Of a stretch of DNA of 64,000 bases, positions 27,804 through 35,010 are shown piece by piece. Under the pieces are notes generated by a model that was not told the DNA's origin, made no database searches, and saw nothing but the letters and a program-made list of their open reading frames with translations. The stretch's first letter is position 1; each line of letters begins with the position of its first letter. A program made the translations under genes and the position numbers. The stretch lies in the NCBI RefSeq assembly GCF_030646925.1, contig NZ_JAUSKL010000067.1, positions 1 to 64,000 of the forward strand, in the 5' to 3' direction. This stretch comes from Candidatus Binatus sp. (GTDB lineage: Bacteria > Desulfobacterota > Binatia > Binatales > Binataceae).

Positions 27804-28370
27804 CTACTTGGGCGGCTCCTTCGCGAGCGTGATCTTCTTCATGTGATCGCCCTGCTTGATCTGATCGACCACGTCCATGCCCTTGATAACAGCGCCAAAG
27901 ACCGTGTATTGGCCGTCGAGACCCGGCTGCGGCTCGATGCAGATGTAGAACTGGCTGCCGCTCGACTCGCGCTGCGGATTGACGTCGTCGCCCGTCCGCG
28001 CGGTCGCGAGCGAGCCGCGCAAATGATGCTCATTCTTGTCGATCTCGGCGGGCACTTTGTAGCCGGGACCGCCCGTGCCGGTACCGTCGGGATCGCCGCC
28101 CTGGATAACGAACTCGGGGACCACGCGATGCCATTTCAGGCCGTTGTAGAAGCCATCGGTGGTGAGCTTCTCGAAGTTCGCGACCGTCTTGGGCGCAACC
28201 TTCGGATAAAGTTCGACGACGATCGTGCCGCGTTCAGTTTCGATAATTGCGTAGTGCCCTGTGTTTCTCACTGGTTGTCCATCCGCGTTGGAGCCGTTGC
28301 AGGCCGACGCGAAGACGAGGATCGCGACGAACGATGCAAGGCCCGACAATTTGAAATAGCTGCGCTTCAT
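27804..28370 (-). CDS. Cyclophilin-type peptidyl-prolyl isomerase, lipoprotein
   Basis: This is a 188-residue cyclophilin exported as a lipoprotein. The signal peptide ends at the lipobox FASAC, after which cleavage and lipid attachment are expected. The catalytic domain is shown by FYNGLKWHRVVPEFVIQGGD (with the key Arg), GSQFYICIEPQPGLDGQYT and FGAVIKGMDVVDQI. It would assist protein folding in the periplasm. It lies 31 bases from the PHP gene on the same strand. Confidence 0.94.
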   Translation of the reverse strand: MKRSYFKLSGLASFVAILVFASACNGSNADGQPVRNTGHYAIIETERGTIVVELYPKVAPKTVANFEKLTTDGFYNGLKWHRVVPEFVIQGGDPDGTGTGGPGYKVPAEIDKNEHHLRGSLATARTGDDVNPQRESSGSQFYICIEPQPGLDGQYTVFGAVIKGMDVVDQIKQGDHMKKITLAKEPPK

Positions 28371-28471
28371 TGATTCGATTCTCTACCTATCGAGGAGCCG
28401 TATCGCCTGTTTGCGAGCGACCCCTCTGGAGTATTCGAGCCTAGCAGGCTTGGCAAGCGGCGACGCCGCGG

Positions 28472-29254
28472 TCACTTCAGAAACTTTGCGATCGTCGCGG
28501 CGAGCTTCGCTGGCTCCTCGAGCGGCATCATATGCGCGCCGCCCGCGACCAGATCGACCTTCGCGCCGGGAATGCCTTTCTTGAATTCGTCGGCATACAC
28601 CTGTGGCAGCAACTTGTCGTCCTTGCCCCACACGATCAGCGTCGGGGCGGCCACGCGATGCATCCGTTTGGCGAAGCCCTTGTCGGGAATCGGCCACATG
28701 AACTTGCCGGTGCATCCGAGCGCCCACGTGATGCGGATGAAGCCCTCCTGATCCTCTGGGTTCAGGATGATTCGCTTGAGCGCCGGATGATGCTCATCCT
28801 TGTATAGCAGCGCCGGCAATTCGGTTTGCGGCGTCACGATGTAATTTCGAATCGGAGAATCGTCGCGCCAGAGCCCGAGCGGACTCACCAGCACGAGTTT
28901 GCTGACCCGGGTCGGATCGGTCGCCGCGATTTCGCCCGCGATCATGCCGCCGAACGAATGGCCCACGACAGCCGGCGATTTGAGCCCCAACTTGTCGAAC
29001 AGATCATAGTAGTAGAGGACCAGATCCCACATGTCGTCGAGCGCCTTGTAGGCATCCTCGTCGCCGGTGGTGATTCCCGGATGCTCGGGCGCATAGACGG
29101 TAAAGGTCTTGCCCAGTTCGTCGAGCAGTTCGGACTCGATCGGGCCGTAGCCGCCGTGCAGATAGACGAGCGGCGCGCCGCTGCCGATTATTCTGACCTT
29201 GGGATGTACCCGGTCGCCCCACACGCTGAGCTGCTGTTCTTTTGCAGTGGCCAT
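28472..29254 (-). CDS. Alpha/beta hydrolase
   Basis: This 260-residue alpha/beta-fold hydrolase has the nucleophile elbow VVGHSFGGMIAGEIAA and the oxyanion region LVYLHGGYGPIESE. The late acid is in IVWGKDDKLLPQ and the catalytic His is in AGGAHMMPLEEP. Substrate unknown. It shares direction with the luciferase-like gene upstream; the palindromic repeat at 29312 lies between them. Confidence 0.92.
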   Translation of the reverse strand: MATAKEQQLSVWGDRVHPKVRIIGSGAPLVYLHGGYGPIESELLDELGKTFTVYAPEHPGITTGDEDAYKALDDMWDLVLYYYDLFDKLGLKSPAVVGHSFGGMIAGEIAATDPTRVSKLVLVSPLGLWRDDSPIRNYIVTPQTELPALLYKDEHHPALKRIILNPEDQEGFIRITWALGCTGKFMWPIPDKGFAKRMHRVAAPTLIVWGKDDKLLPQVYADEFKKGIPGAKVDLVAGGAHMMPLEEPAKLAATIAKFLK

Positions 29255-29311
29255 TTTCAGTTAGTTCCTTTCCTTGGCTCGGAATTTGTGCGCGACGACG
29301 CTCGTCCATCC

Positions 29312-29385
29312 GTGTCATTCCGAAGCGCAGCGAGGAATCCCGGATCCGGGTTCCCTCGTCGCTGCGCTCGCTCGGGATGACACAA
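29312..29385. repeat. Dispersed palindromic repeat, best preserved copy
   Basis: The unit is one long near-perfect palindrome centred on GGATCC. The left arm starts GTGTCATTCCGAAGCGCAGC and the right arm ends CGCTCGGGATGACAC. It lies between two same-strand genes, so it would form a strong RNA hairpin in either direction and could also act in termination or mRNA processing. Confidence 0.8.
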
Positions 29386-29413
29386 AAACGCTCGAATTCG
29401 AATTATGTCGATC

Positions 29414-30676
29414 TCAGCGCGCCGCGGCCTGCGCGCCGTTGCCATCGAAGCCCTTGCGCTTGCCCTTGAGCGATTCCGGCCACCACTTGTTTTCCCATTC
29501 GCCGTCCCACACGCCACGGAAATGCGGCAGCACTTCCTTGCAGAAGAGATCGATGTTCTTGATCGTCAGATCATGCGGCATCGAGCCGATATGCAGCAGC
29601 ACCATCAGATTGCCGACGCGCAGTTTCTTGACCGCTTCCATCAATTGCTGCCGCACAGTCGCCGGCGAGCCGGCGATCACGAACTGATTCTCGACGAAAT
29701 CCTTGTACTTCCAGTTCGGGATCTTATTGACCAGATCGAACATCTGCGGATTCAGCTTGGTGACGCTGTTGACCAGGCTCTTGTAGTCCTGATTGCCCGC
29801 GACCGGGAAATATTCCGGCAGGATATGCAGGCATTTGTCGTAAAAATATCGGATGTGCTTGTAGTAGTCTTTCTCCGCCTGTTCGTCGGTTTCTGACACC
29901 GCCACCAACTGCAAAAATCCCGCGCGATACGGATTGGGATCGTGATTGCCCTTCGCGACGAAATCCCAGAAACCGTCCATCACGCGCTTGCCGAAGTTGT
30001 TGCCCCAGTAGGACAGGAAGCAGTAGCAGTGATCGTGCTTGGCGGTAAAATCCCAGGTCGAAAGGCTGCCGCTGCCCGGAATCCAGACCGGCGGATGCGG
30101 CTGCTGGATCGGGCGCGGCCACAGATTCACCATCGGCAATTTGAAGTACTTGCCGTTCCACGCGAACGTCTCGCGCGAGGTCCACGCCTTCATGATCAAG
30201 TCGTGCGCCTCGTAATAGCGCTCGCGCTGCTCGATCGGCGAGATTCCGTAGCACAAATTCACGTCCTGCGAGGTCCCGAGCGGCATCCCGGCAACCAACC
30301 GGCCGCCGCTGATGCAATCGATCATGCCGTACTCTTCGGCCACCCGAATCGGCGGATTCGAGGTCGGCAGGGTCGAGCCCATTTGCACGATCGCGACATC
30401 GGTACCGTTGGTCGCGCGCGCGAGAATCGATCCCATCAGGTCGGGATTCGGCATGAATCCGTAGGCGTTCTGATGATGCTCGTTGGTGCAGATCCCGTCG
30501 ATTCCCTGTTTGGCCGCGTGAATCAGTTCATCGAGGGTCCAGTTGTAGTATTGGCCGACTTTGCGCGAATCGGCGAGTTCGCAATACGGCGGATCGACCC
30601 ACACCGAGTGATAGTTCTGCTCGAAGTCCGCAGGCAGATCGCGATACGGCATAAGGTGGAACATCGAGATTTTCAT
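29414..30676 (-). CDS. Luciferase-like (LLM) flavin-dependent oxidoreductase
   Basis: This 420-residue protein belongs to the bacterial luciferase superfamily, whose members use FMN or F420. Typical parts are FHLMPYRDLPADFEQNYHSV, a TNEHHQNAYG segment, GSTLPTSNPPIRVAEEYGM, DCISGGRLVAGMPLGTSQD and PPVWIPGSGSLSTWDF. Cofactor and substrate cannot be fixed from sequence alone. A second, shorter member lies at 53088. The C-terminal tail is basic and low in complexity. Confidence 0.92.
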   Translation of the reverse strand: MKISMFHLMPYRDLPADFEQNYHSVWVDPPYCELADSRKVGQYYNWTLDELIHAAKQGIDGICTNEHHQNAYGFMPNPDLMGSILARATNGTDVAIVQMGSTLPTSNPPIRVAEEYGMIDCISGGRLVAGMPLGTSQDVNLCYGISPIEQRERYYEAHDLIMKAWTSRETFAWNGKYFKLPMVNLWPRPIQQPHPPVWIPGSGSLSTWDFTAKHDHCYCFLSYWGNNFGKRVMDGFWDFVAKGNHDPNPYRAGFLQLVAVSETDEQAEKDYYKHIRYFYDKCLHILPEYFPVAGNQDYKSLVNSVTKLNPQMFDLVNKIPNWKYKDFVENQFVIAGSPATVRQQLMEAVKKLRVGNLMVLLHIGSMPHDLTIKNIDLFCKEVLPHFRGVWDGEWENKWWPESLKGKRKGFDGNGAQAAAR

Positions 30677-31144
30677 CGTTGGCCTCCTGGAACGTCGTGA
30701 ATCGATTCAATAACACGGCGAGCCGCCAACTCCCAACCCTCGGCATACTCGCCGGATAAACTCGTGCGATCGGGATAGACGTCGCGGGCGCGATACTCGG
30801 ACGAGCTGATGCCGGCCCTGAAATGGACGCCCCTTCGATGAGCCGGATGCAGGGAAGAAAGATTTTTCCGAAACCTCCCGCAGGTTTCGGGCTTCCCGTT
30901 TAACGTAAGATGCGGGCTCCGCCCTGTTAGAATAGGAAAAGGGAGATGCTCTGGTAAAGCAAGCGCATCTCTGAATGCCGCGACGCGCTGATTGTTTTCC
31001 GAGCGCCATTTGTCGGCCACGCCGCAGTTTGCTAACTCACTGTTCGTGAATCCCAGCCGCCAGTGTCGCTCTCGCGTTTATTGGCCTAACATCTGGCGAT
31101 GCCAAGTCATACGTCGAACGCCGAATCCAAAGTGAAGTCTTAGA
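30677..31144. other. 468-base gap at the left edge of the low-GC island
   Basis: The gap holds the left two-hairpin repeat (30867-30929, listed separately). Open frames here cross the repeat and show no known protein, no ribosome site and no conserved pattern. Base composition falls from the GC-rich left side towards the island on the right. Confidence 0.5.
30867..30929 (-). repeat. Two-hairpin repeat, copy A (inverted relative to copies B and C)
   Basis: Read on the minus strand it starts AACAGGGCGGAGCCCGCATC, continues AACGGGAAGCCC, and ends with the hairpin CCGAAACCTGC...GAGGTTTCGG. Copies B and C near 33 kb have the same order in the opposite orientation. In each copy the first hairpin keeps its pairing despite base changes (GGGCGGAGCCC here, GCGCGGAGCGC in B). 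Confidence 0.85.
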
Positions 31145-31948
31145 ATGAACGACGATACGCCAGCAGCAGACTCGAAGGGTTGGATGACGAATCCGTGGGT
31201 TGTCGGCTTCAGTCTGATCTTGAACGTGCTTTCCCTAGCGGCGGGCGTGTACTTCTATATCGCGAGCCAAAAATATCGGGAACTTGCATTCTATGTGCAT
31301 CCAAATCGCGCTTCCATAGTCACGCCCCACGTCTCGACCGATATTCACGTCCTTTTTAATGGTCGCGAAATTGAGGGAGGTGTAACGGCCGCTCAGATTT
31401 CCATTTGGAACCGTGGAAGTGAATCGATAAAGCGAGAGGCTATCTTAGATAGTATACGCATTGTTGTGAAGCCGCCCTGCCCCATCTTGAGGGCAAACAT
31501 CCAAAAGGTGAGCAGAAGCGTTGCGGGAATCTCGCTTAGCATGGATCGGTCGAACGAGGGACTGGTGCCAGTCTCCTGGCAAATCCTCGAAAAGGGAGAC
31601 GGCGCTGTTGTCCAGATCATGTATGCCGGAACTGCTGACAGCCAAATCTCTGTCGTGGGCACCATTGAAGGACAGCGAGAAATTTTTGCGCTCCGATTTC
31701 CAGGTCAAATCCGGTCGGCATCGGAGCAAGTTGCCAAAGCTAGCCCAAATCCTTGGTTGTCACTTGTCTTTGGAATCGCTCTTTTGACTAATTTTTGGAT
31801 TATAGGTAGCGGTCTAATGCGAAAGGGTTACCCGAGAGATCGGATACAAGCGACTGTTCTAGCTGCGATGCTTCTCGCTAATACCTCGTTTCTTCTCTAC
31901 CTCGTCTACCCCTACGTGCTCAGGTCGGTCCCACCTTTTGGATACTGA
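31145..31948 (+). CDS. Membrane protein of unknown function, island gene 1
   Basis: This 267-residue protein has one membrane helix near the N-terminus (WVVGFSLILNVLSLAAGVYF). A soluble domain of about 150 residues follows (VSTDIHVLFNGREIEGGVTA, QISIWNRGSESIKREAI), and two membrane helices stand near the C-terminus (LSLVFGIALLTNFWIIGSGL, VLAAMLLANTSFLLYL). The N-out domain looks beta-rich. No known family was recognised with confidence. GC content and codon use are visibly lower than in neighbouring genes, which suggests transfer. Confidence 0.75.
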   Translation: MNDDTPAADSKGWMTNPWVVGFSLILNVLSLAAGVYFYIASQKYRELAFYVHPNRASIVTPHVSTDIHVLFNGREIEGGVTAAQISIWNRGSESIKREAILDSIRIVVKPPCPILRANIQKVSRSVAGISLSMDRSNEGLVPVSWQILEKGDGAVVQIMYAGTADSQISVVGTIEGQREIFALRFPGQIRSASEQVAKASPNPWLSLVFGIALLTNFWIIGSGLMRKGYPRDRIQATVLAAMLLANTSFLLYLVYPYVLRSVPPFGY

Positions 31949-32043
31949 ACTGATGAATCTCCGCCACGCGGCCGCGCCGTGTGTTCACCTTTTCGGCGTC
32001 ACATGTTTTGACGGTCCTCTGCCGCGAGACGACAAGGGCTGGG

Positions 32044-32814
32044 TCAGCGACCGGAACTGGCGACGGTCGCTTCTGGAAGCGGCGTTGGCCTGATTCCGAT
32101 GTAGTGCAGCAACGCGGTTCGCGCGTTATCGCGAACGCGAACGAAGTCTGAGTATTTCGGCGGCGCGTTATCGCGAACACGAACTGCGTCTCCGCCTGTC
32201 TTCTCGGAGGGCAACGAAGTAGTCATGAAGGTGTCGAGAATTACAAACTTTTGCCAAGCAGGTGACTCGCCGAACAGTACGCGGATGTCTCCGGCTATCG
32301 AGAGTTGTCTTTTAGTGAAGTCAGATCCAGGTCGCTGGTTGCTGTAATAGACTTGCTTCTCAAATTCGTCCACGATTTCCATCAATTTCTCGTAGGCTTT
32401 CATGCACAATCCCACGTGCTGCTGTTGCAGCCAAAATTCGTGTTGCCGCTTTGGCAAGTACCAGGTGGAGGCGATGGCACTAATCAACGATCCGATCACG
32501 CCGCTCAATAGGCCGAGCAATATAGCGCTTCCGGTATAGCCGCCGTCGTGAGCCGCAGGAGATGTGTCGCGGCTGCTGGGCGCGCTCGTAGGGGTCTGCG
32601 CAGGCAGCGACTCAGACGTGGCTGTCGCCGCACTGGCAGCCGTCACTTGCCGAGTCGCTTGAATTGAAGGGCGTATCGCGGTGGACGGAGCCGCCGTATT
32701 AGCGGATATGGGCGATCGCGCCGCAAGGGCAAAAAAGAGCAATAGCGCCAACGTCGTCAGAATCCTTATCCGCGAACGGTGCGGCCGCGTAGCGTTAGTC
32801 TGGATCATCCGCAC
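32044..32814 (-). CDS. Membrane-anchored protein of unknown function, island gene 2
   Basis: This 256-residue protein has a signal-like N-terminus (TTLALLLFFALAARSPISA) and an Ala/Thr/Ser-rich linker. A membrane span follows (SAILLGLLSGVIGSLISAIA), then a helical cytoplasmic-type domain (QHEFWLQQQHVGLCMKAYEK). Near the C-terminus a short segment is duplicated: AVRVRDNAP and FVRVRDNAR lie about 14 residues apart, and the repeat is visible in DNA as two near-identical 20-base runs. It converges with island gene 1. Lower GC than the neighbours; no family recognised. Confidence 0.7.
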   Translation of the reverse strand: MRMIQTNATRPHRSRIRILTTLALLLFFALAARSPISANTAAPSTAIRPSIQATRQVTAASAATATSESLPAQTPTSAPSSRDTSPAAHDGGYTGSAILLGLLSGVIGSLISAIASTWYLPKRQHEFWLQQQHVGLCMKAYEKLMEIVDEFEKQVYYSNQRPGSDFTKRQLSIAGDIRVLFGESPAWQKFVILDTFMTTSLPSEKTGGDAVRVRDNAPPKYSDFVRVRDNARTALLHYIGIRPTPLPEATVASSGR

Positions 32815-32958
32815 AGGTGATTTGAAGTGGCCGTTTCCATTCGCTCGGAACAGATTGTATCACGGCGGCGCGGCTGCCGAACGACGCCATAGCTCTGTTT
32901 TCCTGATGGCATCGTCTCGATTTCGAAACTAAACCCGAATCATCAGGTCGGGAATTCC

Positions 32959-33007
32959 TGGTGCCCCCTGCGGGATTCGAACCCACGGCCCAGGATTAGG
33001 AATCCTG
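32959..33007 (-). pseudogene. 3' half of tRNA-Arg(CCU), likely attachment-site remnant
   Basis: On the minus strand the 49 bases hold a full anticodon arm (stem CAGGA/TCCTG, loop TTCCTAA, anticodon CCT). A 4-base variable loop, a full T arm (GTGGG TTCGAAT CCCGC), the 3' acceptor strand AGGGGGC, the discriminator A and an encoded CCA follow. The D arm and 5' acceptor strand are missing; copy B of the two-hairpin repeat begins 4 bases away instead. Such 3' tRNA fragments are typical scars of integrase target sites. Confidence 0.85.
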
Positions 33008-33011
33008 TCTC

Positions 33012-33073
33012 ACAGCGCGGAGCGCGCATCCTCATCCCAACGGGAAGTCCGAAACCTGCATGAGGTTTCGGCC
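33012..33073 (+). repeat. Two-hairpin repeat, copy B
   Basis: It reads ACAGCGCGGAGCGCGCATCC, then AACGGGAAGTCC and GAAACCTGC...GAGGTTTCGG. It is an inverted partner of copy A, about 2.1 kb away, with strong overall match and compensated pairing in the first hairpin. It directly adjoins the tRNA fragment. Confidence 0.85.
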
Positions 33074-33083
33074 TCCGGAGGAA

Positions 33084-33099
33084 TGTTTCACGGGAAACA
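33084..33099. other. parS-like palindrome
   Basis: The 16-mer TGTTTCACGGGAAACA differs at one position from the chromosomal parS consensus TGTTTCACGTGAAACA. Its right half also fits the Noc-box pattern (GGGAAA). It lies outside any gene, between repeat copies B and C. No parA or parB gene is in the window, so function is open. Confidence 0.45.
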
Positions 33100-33110
33100 C
33101 TTTGCCTAAC

Positions 33111-34396
33111 TCATACTTCTAACAGCGCGGAGCGCGCATCTTCATCGCAACCGGAAGCCCCCGCTTTAAAATGGTCCGCCTTCCGCTGAGATTCGGAGCG
33201 GCGGACGATCAGCGCCAGCAGGACGAGGAGCAGCGGCGGCGCGAGCGGAATCCTGAAATCAATTGCGAGCGTGCGCGCGAACATCGGGAGCATCCAGGCA
33301 AACGCCAGAATCGACTTCTCCCAGCGCAGGAATCCGGTGCGACGACCGTCGAGGCTGAGCCACGCGATCGGCAACGCCAGCAGCACGAGGTCGTAGTCCA
33401 TCATGTACGGCGACATCAGCATCACGCCGGTCGCGAGCGCGGCGGCCTGAATCTCGAATCTAGTGGTGCGCCGCCAAATCCAGAGCAACGCGAACACGGC
33501 GGCGCTTGCGACGATCGCTTGCGCCGCATACGCGATGTGCACGCCGGCGCCCCAGAGCCGCATCGCGGCGAACGCGCTCTGCAACTTGCCGAAGCTGCTG
33601 CCGCCCTGCTCGAGCACGACCACGCGAGTAAACGCGATACTGCCGAAGAACGCGCGCCAGGTTGCGGTTCCAAATATCGCGAGCGACATCGCCGCGAAGA
33701 GCATCGTCGTTGCGCCGGAGATCCAGAGCACTCGCCAGCGGCCGGTCGCAATCAGGAACAGCGGAATCAGCACTGCGTACTGCGGCTTGTAAGTCATCAG
33801 GCCGAACAGCACGCCGGCGAGAATCGGCCGCGAATCGATCGCGAGCAGGCCGCCGCGAGCAAAGCGAGCGTGAGGAAACCATTCTGGCCGCTGGTCAGAT
33901 TGACGAACGCGCCCGGGAACGCGAGCGCGAGCCAGAGCGCATCGGCGTCGCGATCACGATCGATCAGCCGCATCGTGGCGGCGTAGAGCGCGAGCGTGAC
34001 GACGGTCCATAGCAGCAGCGACCACGCATAAGGCATCGCGGCGAGCGGCAGAATTATCAGCAAGTAAGTGGGTGGATAGTGAAAACCGGCGTAGCCGACG
34101 CCTCGATACGTCGCGGCGGACTCGACCGCCCAGAGGCGCTGCACATCGTAAACGGCGGCGGGCTGGTCGTGAAGCGCGAGCCACGACGCGGCATAGGGGT
34201 CGATAAAGTCGGCGCCGATCGGATGTCCATGGGGATCGCGCAGGCCGGCGCTGGCAATCAGCCAGGCGATCGCCGCGAGAGTGAAGACGGCGAGAAGAAT
34301 TCGCGGATAGAGGCGCAGCGAGCGGCGGTTGAGCCACGGCGCGTCGCGGAAGAAGGCGAGGATCGAGCTGGGGCTGAGATTATCGGAAGTCGGCAT
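33111..34396 (-). pseudogene. GT87-type (DUF2029) membrane glycosyltransferase, frameshifted
   Basis: Two overlapping frames make up one polytopic protein of the GT87/DUF2029 group, which use polyprenyl-phosphate sugars. The N-terminal part (34396 leftward) carries FHYPPTYLLIILPLAAMPYA and LTSGQNGFLTLALLAA. The C-terminal part carries GLMTYKPQYAVLIPLFLIA and LMSPYMMDYDLVLLALPIAW. The break lies near 33848-33858 in a GCGGCGGCC run; one added G would restore the family-like LLAGGLLAIDSRPILAGVLF. It is either a true one-base loss or an assembly error. The C-terminus is formed by repeat copy C. Confidence 0.8.
33121..33160 (+). repeat. Two-hairpin repeat, copy C (truncated)
   Basis: It reads AACAGCGCGGAGCGCGCATC, then TTCATCGCAACCGGAAGCCC, and stops before the second hairpin. 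It is read through by the 3' end of the broken glycosyltransferase gene, so it supplies that protein's last residues (DEDARSALLEV). Confidence 0.8.
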
Positions 34397-34561
34397 GCGG
34401 CGGCGCGTCGGCGATCGACGGATACAGTTGATGACTCCGTGATGCGCGACGCGATCAGATAGTTGCCTCAGAATGACGCCGGTGGTGTACGGAGGGAATC
34501 ATTGAGGTTTACGCGACGATGGATGAGGGACTAAGGCACTAACACAAATGGCCGCGGTGGC

Positions 34562-34918
34562 TCAGCGGGTGAGCCATTTGGGGTTGTTGATCGACAAGGC
34601 GTCCGAGAGCGATTGGTGGAGGTGATCGCGGAGGCCGGGCAAGTCGAGCGGAACTGCGCCGGTGCGGATTTTCTCGGCCAGTTCGGCGCTGAGCGCCTCG
34701 ACCTCGCCGTCGTGGCCGAGCAATTCGACCAGGCGATCGTGCTCGGCGGCGGCCTGGGTATCGCGGAGTTCGAGCTCGCGCCGCACGATGTTGAGCGCGT
34801 TGGCGGTGACGCGGGTCTTGAAGCGATGGTAGGCGCCAAGGGTGGGCATCAGCTCTTCCTCGAGGTACTTGATCGCAGCCTTAAGGAGGATCGTGGAATC
34901 GGGCATGCTGCGCGGCAT
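34562..34918 (-). CDS. DUF6285 protein (LvaB-like)
   Basis: This 118-residue helical protein matches the DUF6285 outline (LLKAAIKYLEEELMPTLGAY, RFKTRVTANALNIVRRELEL, DALSINNPKWL). In Pseudomonas putida the small partner LvaB works with the kinase LvaA to phosphorylate 4-hydroxyacyl-CoA. Here the protein follows an APH-type kinase gene in the same direction, so it is probably that kinase's partner. Two Met codons (residues 1 and 5) could be the start. Confidence 0.82.
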   Translation of the reverse strand: MPRSMPDSTILLKAAIKYLEEELMPTLGAYHRFKTRVTANALNIVRRELELRDTQAAAEHDRLVELLGHDGEVEALSAELAEKIRTGAVPLDLPGLRDHLHQSLSDALSINNPKWLTR

Positions 34919-34944
34919 AGTCAGTTGTTTCCTGCGATAGGGTA

Positions 34945-35010
34945 GTCAGTCAAATAGTAATTAGATACCCAGTCAAATAGTCACTGAAGTAATCGCTGAA
35001 ATAGTCAGTC
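34945..35010. repeat. AT-rich direct repeats between kinase and DUF6285 genes
   Basis: The 12-mer CAGTCAAATAGT occurs at 34947 and again 23 bases on; related CTGAAATAGTCAGTC follows at about 34996. The stretch is far more AT-rich than its surroundings and overlaps the kinase stop codon. It may be a remnant of slipped-strand expansion; no regulator site was recognised. Confidence 0.5.

Noticed and set aside
33840-33865. Programmed frameshift in the GT87-type gene
   Set aside because: There is no slippery heptamer or clear downstream structure. A one-base loss in a GC run explains the two frames better.
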